Source of the DNA: Streptomyces filamentosus
Lineage (GTDB): Bacteria > Actinomycetota > Actinomycetes > Streptomycetales > Streptomycetaceae
Assembly (NCBI RefSeq): GCF_014654895.1
Contig: NZ_BNBE01000002.1
Span: 1,364,001 to 1,428,000, forward strand
Length of the DNA: 64,000 nucleotides
Direction: 5' to 3'
A model generated the notes under the pieces. It made no database searches. It had not been told where the DNA came from and worked only from the letters and a program-made list of their open reading frames with translations. Positions 39,349 through 48,379 of the stretch are shown piece by piece. A program made the position numbers and the translations under genes. Within the stretch, counting starts at the first letter, position 1. Each line of letters starts with the position of its first letter.

Positions 39349-40965
39349 ATGTCCACGTATCCGCACGGCCCCTTGCCTGTCGGGCCGTCCTCGGGTGCCG
39401 CTTCCGCGCCCGCGCGCCGCAACGTGCTGCGCGGCTCGCTCGCCGTCTCCGCAGGGGTCGCCCTGGGCGCCGGCGGTCTCTCGGTCCCGGCCTTCGCCCT
39501 GTCCGGGCGGCCCGAGGCACGGTGGGGGGTACAGACCGGTGACGTCACCGCACGCTCGGGTTTGGTGTGGGTCCGGTCGGACCGGCCCGCGCGCATGATC
39601 GTCGAGACTTCGGCGACGGAGTCCTTCCGGCGGGTCCACCGCCATTTCGGCCCGCTGCTGGGCGCGGGCACCGACTTCACGGGCACGACGGCCCTCCGCG
39701 GTCTGCCGGCCGGTGAGCAGATCCACTACCGGGTTCTCCTCGCCGACCCCGACGACCCGCGCCGCGCGGGCGAGCCGGTCCTCGGGACCTTTCGTACGGC
39801 TCCGGAGCGGCGCCGCGACGGCGTGCGGTTCCTCTGGTCGGGCGACATCGCCGGGCAGGGCTGGGGCATCAATCCGGACATCGGCGGCTTCCGCGCCTTC
39901 GAGGCCATGCGCCGGCTCGACCCCGACTTCTTCCTGTGCAGCGGTGACACCGTCTACGCGGACGGGCCGCTGCAGCCGACGGTGACGCTCCCCGACGGCC
40001 GGGTGTGGCGCAACGTGGTGACGCCGGAGAAGGCGAAGGTCGCCGAGACGCTCGACGAGTACCGGGGTACCTTCCGTTACAACCTGCTCGACCGGAACGT
40101 CCGCGCGTTCAACGCGCAGGTGCCGACGGTGGCCCAGTGGGACGACCATGAGGTGCGCAACAACTGGTATCCGGGGCAGATCCTCGACGACGCGCGCTAC
40201 ACGGAGAAGAACGTGGACGTGCTGGCGGCCCGCGCGTCACAGGCGTTCGCCGAGTACTTCCCGGTTTCCACGCTGCGGGCCGGGGAAGGTGCCGACGGTC
40301 GGATGCACCGGGTGGTGCGGTACGGGCCGCTGCTCGACGTCTTCGTCCTGGACATGCGCTCGTATCGCAACGCCAACTCTCCGGGCCGACAGGCGGACGA
40401 CACCACCGGGATCCTCGGCGCGGAGCAGCTCGCCTGGCTGAAGCGGGAGTTGTCCCGGTCGCGAGCGGTGTGGAAGGTGCTCGCCGCCGATATGCCGCTC
40501 GGGCTGGTCGTCCCGGACGGCGCGGCCGACTTCGAGGCCGTCGCGCAGGGCGATCCCGGGGCGCCGCTCGGGCGCGAGCTGCAGATCGCCGAACTGCTGA
40601 GGTTCATCAAGCACCGTCGTATCACCGGCACGGTGTGGCTGACCGCCGACGTCCACTACACCTCGGCGCAGCACTACGCGCCGGAGCGGGCCGCCTTCCA
40701 GGATTTCGCCCCCTTCTGGGAGTTCGTCTCGGGGCCACTGGCCGCAGGCGGGTTCCCGGCCAACAGGCTGGATGCGACGTTCGGCCCGGAGCGTGTCTTC
40801 GTGCGGGCGCCGGAGCGGGCGAACGTGTCGCCCATGGAGAGTCCGCAGTACTTCGGCGAGGTGGACATCGACGGGGAGAGCGGCGACCTGGCGGTCCGTC
40901 TGCGGGCGGACGACGGTTCGGTGCTGTTCACGAAGGTGTTGCGGCCGGGCTTGGTGGGACAGTAA
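39349..40965 (+). CDS. PhoD-like alkaline phosphatase/phosphodiesterase, Tat-exported
   Basis: Secreted metallophosphatase of 538 residues that would release phosphate from organic esters outside the cell. The N-terminus has a twin-arginine signal (ARRNVLRGS, then hydrophobic AVSAGVALGAGGLSV, cleavage near AFA). An N-terminal beta domain (WGVQTGDVTARSGLVWVRSD) precedes the metal-binding core with SGDTVYADGP, QWDDHEVRNNW and VWLTADVHYTSAQHY, the PhoD hallmarks for calcium and iron ligands. ATG at 39349 is chosen so that the Tat signal is N-terminal; CGGAGG lies about 7 bases upstream. A PHO box upstream supports phosphate control. Confidence 0.93.
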   Translation: MSTYPHGPLPVGPSSGAASAPARRNVLRGSLAVSAGVALGAGGLSVPAFALSGRPEARWGVQTGDVTARSGLVWVRSDRPARMIVETSATESFRRVHRHFGPLLGAGTDFTGTTALRGLPAGEQIHYRVLLADPDDPRRAGEPVLGTFRTAPERRRDGVRFLWSGDIAGQGWGINPDIGGFRAFEAMRRLDPDFFLCSGDTVYADGPLQPTVTLPDGRVWRNVVTPEKAKVAETLDEYRGTFRYNLLDRNVRAFNAQVPTVAQWDDHEVRNNWYPGQILDDARYTEKNVDVLAARASQAFAEYFPVSTLRAGEGADGRMHRVVRYGPLLDVFVLDMRSYRNANSPGRQADDTTGILGAEQLAWLKRELSRSRAVWKVLAADMPLGLVVPDGAADFEAVAQGDPGAPLGRELQIAELLRFIKHRRITGTVWLTADVHYTSAQHYAPERAAFQDFAPFWEFVSGPLAAGGFPANRLDATFGPERVFVRAPERANVSPMESPQYFGEVDIDGESGDLAVRLRADDGSVLFTKVLRPGLVGQ

Positions 40966-40988
40966 CCGATCTTCTGACGGAAGGAGGT

Positions 40989-41012
40989 TATCCACAGGCC
41001 GACCTGTGGATA
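40989..41012. promoter_or_regulatory. perfect palindrome of two DnaA-box-like sequences
   Basis: TATCCACAGG (40989-40998) and CCTGTGGATA (41003-41012) form a perfect 10-base inverted repeat with a 4-base loop. With the preceding T the left arm contains TTATCCACA, the classical DnaA box; the right arm is one base off. It lies 37 bases before the SWIM gene and 23 bases after the phoD-like stop, so it may be an operator, a DnaA site or a terminator. Confidence 0.6.
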
Positions 41013-41049
41013 CGAGCGGATGTCAGTGTCGGGCCCTACGGTCGTTTCC

Positions 41050-42417
41050 ATGACGCGATCCGTACAGGCGCTCGCCTACGCACGCCCTTCTTCCCTTGAG
41101 TCCACGGCTTCCGGCCGGCTCCTCGGTCTGGAGACGGCCGGAGGTCTGACCCCTCGTGGGGCCGAGGCCCACCCTCGCTTCTTCGCGGGCTTCCTGGCCT
41201 CTCCCCAGATTGCCGCGCGCGGTCTGCTGGCGGTGGCCGACGTGGCCGTGGCCCGCTATCACCAGCGGGCGAGACCGGGCTCGCTGGATCCTGTCGTGAC
41301 GGGGAACGGCGACCGGCTGCGGTTCGAGTCCTTCTCCGGCTGTGGAGGGGTGTACGCGCGGCTCGACGTGCTCGACGAAGGCCTGGGTGGTACGGAGACC
41401 GGTCACGGCACCACGAACGTGGATGTGAACGATCCGCTGCGTGAAGCGCTTTCGCGGATGACCGGCGATGATCCGATGCATCTGCGGGTGGGGCCCGACG
41501 AGATGGCGGTGACGACGCTCGGCGGGTCGGTGGTGGAGAAGAGGGTTCCGCTGCCGGACCGCTGGCTGCGGGGCTTCGCGGAGGCGCAGGTCGCCTCGGC
41601 GCGGTTCGATCTGCGGGCCGAGCTGACCGGTGCGGAGGCGGTGCGGTTCCTGCGTGGGCTTCCCCGCTCGCAGGGGCGTGGCCGCGCTCCGCTGTGGGTG
41701 GTCCAGGCCGGCCGGACGCTGCGCCCGACGACCCGTCCGGGAGCGGGGGCCGTATGTCTGCCCGGACCGGACCGGCTGATCGCGCTGGAACGCGTGCTCC
41801 GGTTCGCCACCGGGCTACGGGTGTACGGTCCGGTTCCCGATGGCCTGGCCACGCCCAGTGCCTGGGAGGTGACCCTCCCGGGCATGCGGCTGACGCTCAC
41901 GCTCTCGCCCGATCCGGCCCGTGGTTTCTCCGGGGAAGGCGGTGTGCTGGAAGCCCTGGCCACGGACGAAGCCGCGGCGGACGCGGAACTGATCGCCGTG
42001 CTCCTCGCGTGGGAACCGCGAATAGATCCGGCCGATCTCGCCGAACAGTCCGGGCTCGCCGCCGACCGGGTGCGTGCCGCTCTCACCCGGCTCGGCACGG
42101 CGGGCCGGGTGGGGTACGACGTCGCGGACGCCACGTACTTCCACCGGGAACTCCCTTACGACGCGGACCGGGCGGAGCGGCACAACCCACGACTGGTGTC
42201 CGCACGGCGGTTGGTCTCGGAGGAGGCGGTGACGCTCGACGGGGAGCTGGCGACGGTGGTCTCCGGCGAGCAGCACTATCGGGTGCGGGAGGCGGACGGG
42301 GTGCTGAGCTGCACCTGTACATGGTGGACGGACTACCGCGGGCGGCGTGGGCCGTGCAAGCACGCGCTGGCGGTACGGATGGCCCGCCGGGGCGTGGTGG
42401 TGAGAGCAGCGTCATGA
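41050..42417 (+). CDS. SWIM zinc-finger protein
   Basis: Protein of 455 residues. The C-terminal SWIM finger is clear: CTCTWWTDYRGRRGPCKHAL (near 420-440) gives the CxCx(n)CxH ligands, which bind zinc and usually DNA or protein. The remaining residues form a long N-terminal region of unknown fold found in SWIM proteins that travel with MoxR/VWA or MolR-like genes. A winged-helix-like stretch at about 320-365 (DPADLAEQSGLAADRVRAAL) may bind DNA. No ribosome site is obvious before the ATG at 41050. It is coupled to the next gene by ATGA. Confidence 0.88.
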   Translation: MTRSVQALAYARPSSLESTASGRLLGLETAGGLTPRGAEAHPRFFAGFLASPQIAARGLLAVADVAVARYHQRARPGSLDPVVTGNGDRLRFESFSGCGGVYARLDVLDEGLGGTETGHGTTNVDVNDPLREALSRMTGDDPMHLRVGPDEMAVTTLGGSVVEKRVPLPDRWLRGFAEAQVASARFDLRAELTGAEAVRFLRGLPRSQGRGRAPLWVVQAGRTLRPTTRPGAGAVCLPGPDRLIALERVLRFATGLRVYGPVPDGLATPSAWEVTLPGMRLTLTLSPDPARGFSGEGGVLEALATDEAAADAELIAVLLAWEPRIDPADLAEQSGLAADRVRAALTRLGTAGRVGYDVADATYFHRELPYDADRAERHNPRLVSARRLVSEEAVTLDGELATVVSGEQHYRVREADGVLSCTCTWWTDYRGRRGPCKHALAVRMARRGVVVRAAS

Positions 42418-45170
42418 CGACGGGGATCGAGCCGCTCGGGGGAGCGGTCGTGGACGGAAGGACGGAATCGATGGGGGCGGAAATGGCAGCGGAGGCAAGG
42501 GCCGGCGACGGCATGGGCGTCACGGCACTGATGGAGGCGGTGCGCGCGGGTCGTGCGGCCGAGGTCCCGGCGCTTCTGGAGCCACTGGACGCGGACGCAC
42601 GCAAGGAGGCAGTGAACCGACTCAAGGAGTTGCGCTCCGAAGTGCGTTCCTGGGACTGGAGCCGATGGGTCGAGGCCACCCGGGTGCGGCGGGCGCTCTA
42701 CGTGGCGGGAGCCGGTTGTCACACCGGTTCCGCAGCGGCGGCAGCCTGGCTGGGTGGGCGGGATCTGCTCAGCTGGCGCACCGAGGACGGTTTCCTGGCT
42801 CTGCGGGTGCTCGTGGACCGCGAGGCGGACTGGCGTGCGGACGTGGCACACCGGCTCGCGGCCAAGCCGACCGTGGCGGAGGGCAGTTACGACCTGATCC
42901 GGGGGCTGTTGGAGGGGTCGGGGGCGCCGGTGCCGGCGACGGACGGATACGTCGTCGGCTGGACGCGGAGGATCGCGGAGGGCGAGTTGCTGGAGCGGCT
43001 GAGGGCGGACCCGCAGACTCCGGTGCTGGTCGCCCACGCCCTTTCCATGCGGGAGGTTCCTGATCTGCTGGCCGAGCCGGGGAAGGACGGTTCGGCGAAG
43101 CGCTGGTCGGCCGCGCTCGCGGCGCTCGCCGAGGAAGGAGTGATCGACCGCGCCGAGGTCGTCGACCTGTGCGTGTCGCGGCTGCTGCGGGGCGGGCGTC
43201 CGCGTGATCTGCGTTTCCCGCTGGGGATGTTGCAGTTGGTGCCGCCGAACGCGGAGGAACGGCGGGACCGGATCGCCGACTGGATCGGCATGACCGCCGA
43301 CGGGACGTCCACGGTCGCGGGATACGCGCAGAAGGTCCTGACGGGGCTGGCTCTCGAGGGGGCGTTGCCGGGTGGTGCGTTCTCGGAGATGACGGCCGGT
43401 GTACTGTTCCGCACCGAGAAGAAGCTGCTGCGCGCCCAGTTGACACTGGTGAACAAGGTGCTGGCCAAGAATCCGGCCCTGGCAGCCGAAGTGTTGCCGG
43501 TGGTGGCCGAGGCGTTCGGTCACGACGACACCGAGGTGCAGGAACGGGCGCTGCAGGTAGTGGCCCGTCATCTGAAAGCCGTCGACGGGCGGGTACGTCG
43601 CGAGCTGGCCGAGGCGGCTTCACTCCTCGGTCCCGCCCACCGCGCCACCGCCGAGGTGGTCTTCGGCGGTGATCTCGGGGAGGGCGAGCACCTGCCGTAC
43701 GAGGAGATCCTGCCGCCTGTGCCGGAGCCGCAGTTCCTTCCGGGCCCGGTGGGAACGGTCGAGGAGCTCATGGAGGACCTGCTGGTGCAGCGGCGTTCGG
43801 GCGGGACGATGGAGTTCGAGCTGGCCCTCGACGGCCTGGTGCGGCATGCGCACCAGGACCGGGAAGGCGTGGCGTCGCGGGTGCGGGAGACGTTCGCCGA
43901 CGCGTACTGGCAGGACAACGCCTCCTCCTTCCACCTCGACCACGACCACTTCCGGCACGGTCCGCGGGGCACGGAGGCGGTCCTCGCCTCTCTTGTGGGA
44001 AAGGTGGAACAGAAGCGGATCAAGAAAGGAATGAACCAGCCCGTTCCGATGACGTCGTGTGTGCACGGGGCGATGGGGGCCACGCAGGACATCCGGATCT
44101 GGGAGATCGCGCATCTGATCGGCGGGGGGACGCTGCCGCTGCTCCTGTCCACGCCCAGCCGGCACACCGGTGGCATCGACCCGCTGGAGCTGGTGCGGCG
44201 GCTCCGGGAGTACGCGGACGCGGGGCTCGAACCCGCGCCGGTGGACCTGGGCCATGCCCTGTTGCGCGTCCGCCGGCAGGATCCGTCCGCCGCGCGGGCG
44301 GCTGAGGAGGCGGAGTCGCTGGGGAGCGCCGGCGGAGCCCGGCTGGCCGCGTGGCTACGGTCGGAAAGCCCCCTGGAGGCGACCGTACGGTTCCATCCGC
44401 GCGGGGAGAAGGAGTCGGGACGCTGGTGGCTGGTCGACCGGATCCTGGTCGAGATGACGAAGCGGGCGACGCTGCGGAAGGAGTTCCCGAAGGCGTTGCA
44501 CTGGCTCGGCGGCAGCCTGCTGCCGAACGCCCGCCGCTGCTACCACTGGGAGCAGGTCCCCGAGCATGGGGCCACGCTGCTTCCTGCGGACCGCGAGTTG
44601 CTGGCCGCCTGCCTCCTGTCCTCCATGGCGAGTGCGGTGGACGGCGACTCCACGCGGGACGTGACCGGTCCTCTGACCCTTCTCGCCGAGGGCGAAGGGC
44701 AGGTGGGCAGGGCGGTGGCCCTGGTGCTCGCCTTCGGGCTCGGCTGCCGGGACGCGGACGACCGGCTGCGCGCCGTGGACGCGCTGCTCGTCCTGGCCGC
44801 ACGGGGTGATCTCGATGCCGCGCAGGTGGGAAGGGACGTGGCCTGGCTGCTCGCCGAGCGGTCGATGAAGCCGAACCGTCTCGCGGACGCGGCTCGGACC
44901 GCGGCCGCAACGGGTGCCTACGGAACCGTGTGGACGATCCTGTCAGCGGCGCTTCCGCCCCTGCTCGAAGCCGAGACTCCCATGCGTGGTCTGGGTGAGT
45001 TGCTGGCCATCGCGGCGGACTGTGCGGAACGGTGCGGGGCCACCGGAGAGCTGGCGGGACTCGAACGGCATGCCACGGCGCGGGGAACGTCGCAGCTGGT
45101 CACGCAGGCGAAGCGACTGTGGAGCGCACTCCGTCAGGGGGCCGATCAGAGCACGACAGAAACGTCCTGA
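42414..45170 (+). CDS. large alpha-helical repeat protein, DUF6493-like
   Basis: Protein of 918 residues made mainly of short helical repeats, seen as many Ala/Leu/Arg-rich pairs such as VALVLAFGLGCRDADDRLRA, which suggests a HEAT-like superhelix. The start and a central PSRHTGGIDPLELVRRLREY block agree with what I know of the DUF6493 family of Streptomyces. No catalytic motif, membrane segment or nucleotide-binding loop is visible. The four-base overlap with the SWIM gene implies a joint function, probably as a large binding platform. E. coli has a comparable combination in the yeh cluster (SWIM protein and MolR-like helical proteins). Confidence 0.82.
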   Translation: MTTGIEPLGGAVVDGRTESMGAEMAAEARAGDGMGVTALMEAVRAGRAAEVPALLEPLDADARKEAVNRLKELRSEVRSWDWSRWVEATRVRRALYVAGAGCHTGSAAAAAWLGGRDLLSWRTEDGFLALRVLVDREADWRADVAHRLAAKPTVAEGSYDLIRGLLEGSGAPVPATDGYVVGWTRRIAEGELLERLRADPQTPVLVAHALSMREVPDLLAEPGKDGSAKRWSAALAALAEEGVIDRAEVVDLCVSRLLRGGRPRDLRFPLGMLQLVPPNAEERRDRIADWIGMTADGTSTVAGYAQKVLTGLALEGALPGGAFSEMTAGVLFRTEKKLLRAQLTLVNKVLAKNPALAAEVLPVVAEAFGHDDTEVQERALQVVARHLKAVDGRVRRELAEAASLLGPAHRATAEVVFGGDLGEGEHLPYEEILPPVPEPQFLPGPVGTVEELMEDLLVQRRSGGTMEFELALDGLVRHAHQDREGVASRVRETFADAYWQDNASSFHLDHDHFRHGPRGTEAVLASLVGKVEQKRIKKGMNQPVPMTSCVHGAMGATQDIRIWEIAHLIGGGTLPLLLSTPSRHTGGIDPLELVRRLREYADAGLEPAPVDLGHALLRVRRQDPSAARAAEEAESLGSAGGARLAAWLRSESPLEATVRFHPRGEKESGRWWLVDRILVEMTKRATLRKEFPKALHWLGGSLLPNARRCYHWEQVPEHGATLLPADRELLAACLLSSMASAVDGDSTRDVTGPLTLLAEGEGQVGRAVALVLAFGLGCRDADDRLRAVDALLVLAARGDLDAAQVGRDVAWLLAERSMKPNRLADAARTAAATGAYGTVWTILSAALPPLLEAETPMRGLGELLAIAADCAERCGATGELAGLERHATARGTSQLVTQAKRLWSALRQGADQSTTETS

Positions 45171-45222
45171 ATCCGTCATAAATCTTCCAGATCGCCACTT
45201 AACCCGCCAGTCACAAAGCGTT

Positions 45223-45232
45223 CGTGATCACG
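45223..45232. promoter_or_regulatory. palindrome upstream of the ACT-GNAT gene
   Basis: CGTGATCACG is a perfect 10-base palindrome, extended imperfectly as GTTCGTGATCACGCAAC, 26 bases before the start codon. It may be an operator in the promoter of this gene. Confidence 0.4.
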
Positions 45233-45258
45233 CAACACCTCTGGGTCACAGTGAAGCC

Positions 45259-46644
45259 ATGACCGATGTGACGTCCTCGAAGAGCACCCGCCGTCCTCAC
45301 CACTGGCGGCACGACCTGATCGAGCTCGCGGCTCTGTTCACCGCAGTGGTGGTGGCGGACACGATCGCCAAGACCATCGTCAAGGGCCCTGACGGCCCCT
45401 ACCTCCTGGTGTTCTCGGCCATCGCGCTGATCGCCACCGCGGGCTTCCACACCTGGTGGGCCCGAAGGCACAGTCATGCTCCGCCCAGCACAACCACAGC
45501 AGCAGCCGGGCTCGCGGCGGCTTCCGGATCGGACGGCCGGACCGCCGAGACCCTGCTGTGGCGCATGAGGACCACCGTCGACGACGCTCCCGGCAGCCTG
45601 GCCGCACTGTGCACGGTGCTGGCCCGGCTCGGCGTCGACATCCTGACGCTCCAGACGCATCCGCTGACGGACGGAACGGTCGACGAGTTCCTGCTCCGCG
45701 CCCCGGATTCCCTCTCCGCTGACAACCTGGCCCGGGAGATCGAGGCCGCTGGCGGACGTGACACTTGGACCGAGCGGGCCGACGCCCACGATCTCGTGGA
45801 CACCCCCACGCGAGTCCTGGGACTCGCCGCCCGCACCGCGCTCGACGCCGCCGAGCTGCCGCTCGCGCTGCGCCAGCTCCTCGGCCGGTGCACCCTGCAC
45901 TCGGTGCCGGCGGTCTCCCTGACCGGCCGTCCCACCGGAGAGCAGGCACCCGTCGAAGGTGTGCTTGAAGAGACCGTGATGAAGCTGCGCGACCCCAGCG
46001 GGGGCACTCTGCTGATCGAGCGGCCGTACCCCCCCTTCACCCCGACCGAGTTCGCCCGTGCCCGCGCGCTCGTCGAACTCGACGCCCGGCTCGGCCCGCG
46101 CGTCCCGCGCAGCCAGGACGTGCTCACTCTCCCTGAGGGGAACGAGATCACCGTACGCCGCGCCGACCAGCGCGACCGCGCGGCCGCCCTCTCAATGCAC
46201 GGCCGCTGCTCGACGCGCACCCTGGGCCTGCGCTATCACGGGCCGGTCGGTGACGCGGACCGCTACCTGGACCACCTGCTGAGCCCCCGCTTCGGTCGCA
46301 CTCTCGCCGTGCAGACCGCGTCCGGACGGCTCGTGGCCCTCGGCCACCTGCTGTGGGACGGGGACGAGACCGAGGTGGCGCTCCTGGTCGAGGACGACTG
46401 GCAGCGGCGCGGCATCGGCTCCGAGCTCCTCGGCCGGCTCGTTGCCATGGCCGAGGAGGCCGGATGCGAGAGCGTCTACGCCGTGACCCAGGCGTCCAAC
46501 ACGGGCATGGTCGCGGCGATGCGGGCGCTCAACCTCCCCCTCGACTACCAGATCGAGGAGGGGACGCTGGTGATCACCGCCCGACTGGCCTCGGCCCCGC
46601 GACGGAGCGAGCAGCCGCAGCAGGCTCGACAGAGCGAGCGCTGA
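45259..46644 (+). CDS. membrane-anchored ACT-GNAT fusion protein
   Basis: Protein of 461 residues with three parts. Residues 20-68 contain two membrane helices (LIELAALFTAVVVADTIA and LLVFSAIALIATAGFHTWWA). Residues about 100-180 are an ACT domain (TVDDAPGSLAALCTVLARLG), a fold that senses small metabolites, often amino acids. Residues about 298-445 are a GNAT acetyltransferase, with the acetyl-CoA motif VEDDWQRRGIGSELLGRLV. This suggests acetylation of a protein or metabolite controlled by a ligand, near the membrane. ATG at 45259 fits the membrane start. Its last 71 bases overlap the convergent lyase gene. Confidence 0.85.
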   Translation: MTDVTSSKSTRRPHHWRHDLIELAALFTAVVVADTIAKTIVKGPDGPYLLVFSAIALIATAGFHTWWARRHSHAPPSTTTAAAGLAAASGSDGRTAETLLWRMRTTVDDAPGSLAALCTVLARLGVDILTLQTHPLTDGTVDEFLLRAPDSLSADNLAREIEAAGGRDTWTERADAHDLVDTPTRVLGLAARTALDAAELPLALRQLLGRCTLHSVPAVSLTGRPTGEQAPVEGVLEETVMKLRDPSGGTLLIERPYPPFTPTEFARARALVELDARLGPRVPRSQDVLTLPEGNEITVRRADQRDRAAALSMHGRCSTRTLGLRYHGPVGDADRYLDHLLSPRFGRTLAVQTASGRLVALGHLLWDGDETEVALLVEDDWQRRGIGSELLGRLVAMAEEAGCESVYAVTQASNTGMVAAMRALNLPLDYQIEEGTLVITARLASAPRRSEQPQQARQSER

Positions 46645-47782
46645 GTGCCTGGGTGAGATCCCGCCACAGGTCCTCGACGTCCTCCAGGCCCACCGACATC
46701 CGCAGCAGCCGGTCGCTGACGCCCGCGGCCTTGCGGTCGCCCTCGTGCACGATGCGATGGCTGATCGAGGCCGGGTGCTGGATCAGGGTGTCCACGCTGC
46801 CGAGGCTCACCGCCGGGGTGATCAGCCGGACCCCGGCGATCACCTCGTGCGGGTCTCCGTACACCTCGAAGGAGACCATCGCCCCGCCGATCGCGGGGTA
46901 GTGCACACGGGCGATCCGCGGGTCGGTGGTCAGGCGGCGTACCAGCTCCGCGGCCGTCGCCGAGGCCGCCCGGACACGGACCGGGAGGGTGGACAGGCCC
47001 CGGAGCAGCATGTAGCCGGCGAGCGGGTGGAGCACGCCGCCGGTGGCGAAGCGGACGCGGCGGAGTTCGCGGGCGAACTCCTCGTCGCACGCGACGACGC
47101 CGCCCATGACGTCGCCGTGTCCGCCCAGGTACTTGGTGGCGCTGTGCAGGACGATCCGGGCGCCGAGGCCGACCGGGCGCTGGAGGACCGGGGTGGCGAA
47201 GGTGTTGTCAACGAGGAGCGGGACCGAGCCGCAGGAGTGGGCGACGGCACAAATGTCGACCTCGGCCAGGGTGGGGTTGGCCGGGGACTCGACCACGACG
47301 AGGCCCGTGTCCGGGCGGATCGCGTCGGCGACGCCCGCCGGGTCGGTCCAGGTCACCTCGGTGCCGAGCAGGCCGGCGTCCATGAGGTGGTCGCTGCACC
47401 CGTAGAGCGGCCGGACCGCGACGACGTGCCGCAGACCCTGGCTCGCGCGGGCCAGCAGGACCGCGGTCAGGGCGGCCATGCCGCTCGCGAAGGCCACGGC
47501 GGCCTCGGCACCCTCCAGCCGGGCCAGCGCTTCCTCGAAGCGGGCCACGGTCGGGTTGTCGAGCCGGGCGTAGACGGGCGGGCCGTCGAGCCGGGCGCCG
47601 GTGGCGGCGAACTCGTCGATGCGGGCGGCCTCCGCCCGGGCGTCGTACGAGGGGTAGGTGGTGGACAGGTCGAGCGGCGGGGCGTGCAGTCCGAGCGCGG
47701 CGAGGTCTTCCCGGCCGGCGTGCACGGCTTCGGTGGCGAGCGCCTTCGGGGTGGCCGAAGGGGCGTGATCCATGGCGTCCAT
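46574..47782 (-). CDS. trans-sulfuration family PLP lyase (cystathionine/methionine gamma-lyase type)
   Basis: PLP enzyme of about 402 residues acting on sulfur amino acids. Family marks are YARLDNPTV near 73-81, FASGMAALTAVL, the cofactor Asp in LLVDNTFATP and the PLP Lys in LHSATKYLGGHGDVMGG near residue 215. SLGSVDTLIQHPAS near the C-terminus is the standard closing motif. The exact reaction cannot be separated by eye from cystathionine gamma-synthase or beta-lyase. ATG at 47782 or 47773 are possible starts. The divergent Lrp gene 60 bases away suggests amino-acid control. Confidence 0.9.
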   Translation of the reverse strand: MDAMDHAPSATPKALATEAVHAGREDLAALGLHAPPLDLSTTYPSYDARAEAARIDEFAATGARLDGPPVYARLDNPTVARFEEALARLEGAEAAVAFASGMAALTAVLLARASQGLRHVVAVRPLYGCSDHLMDAGLLGTEVTWTDPAGVADAIRPDTGLVVVESPANPTLAEVDICAVAHSCGSVPLLVDNTFATPVLQRPVGLGARIVLHSATKYLGGHGDVMGGVVACDEEFARELRRVRFATGGVLHPLAGYMLLRGLSTLPVRVRAASATAAELVRRLTTDPRIARVHYPAIGGAMVSFEVYGDPHEVIAGVRLITPAVSLGSVDTLIQHPASISHRIVHEGDRKAAGVSDRLLRMSVGLEDVEDLWRDLTQALSARSVEPAAAARSVAGPRPVGR

Positions 47783-47841
47783 GGCCGCACTGTGAACGGA
47801 TACCGGAAAGTAACGCCGAAACTCCGTGCTACGTTCGCCCA

Positions 47842-48339
47842 ATGGCCGAATCTGTCGTACTGGACACGGTCGATCTGCAGATTCTCCGCCTCCTGCAGAA
47901 CGACGCCCGGACCACCTATCGCGAGCTCGCCGCCGAAGTCGGCGTAGCCCCCTCCACCTGTCTGGACCGGGTGACCCGACTCCGCCGCACAGGCGTGATC
48001 CTCGGGCACCAGCTACGGCTGGATCCAGCCAAACTCGGTCGTGGCCTGGAGGCGTTGCTGCTCGTACAGGTCCGGCCCCATCGACGTGAACTGATCGGTC
48101 CGTTTGTGGAGCGGATCCGGGCCCTGCCCGAGTCCCGGGCGCTGTTCCATCTCACCGGCCCCGACGACTACCTCGTGCACGTAACCGTCGCCGACCCGGC
48201 AGACCTGCAACGACTCGTACTCGACGAGTTCACCTCGCAGCGCGAGGTGGCGCGGGTGGAAACCAGGCTGATCTTCCAGCAGTGGGAGTGCGGTCCTCTG
48301 ATGCCGCCCGGCGCGGGACCGTCCTTGTCAGCCGTGTGA
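47842..48339 (+). CDS. Lrp/AsnC family transcriptional regulator
   Basis: Protein of 165 residues with the N-terminal helix-turn-helix (LDTVDLQILRLLQNDARTTY then LAAEVGVAPSTCLDRVTRLR) and C-terminal RAM ligand domain (about 75-150; HLTGPDDYLVHVTVAD contains the GxxD effector loop). It is divergent from the PLP lyase with 59 bases between starts, so it likely controls that gene in response to an amino acid such as methionine or cysteine. That pairing is inference from position. Confidence 0.93.
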   Translation: MAESVVLDTVDLQILRLLQNDARTTYRELAAEVGVAPSTCLDRVTRLRRTGVILGHQLRLDPAKLGRGLEALLLVQVRPHRRELIGPFVERIRALPESRALFHLTGPDDYLVHVTVADPADLQRLVLDEFTSQREVARVETRLIFQQWECGPLMPPGAGPSLSAV

Positions 48340-48379
48340 GTCCGGTCGAAGGTGACGGGAGGCCGACGGAGGCATCAGG

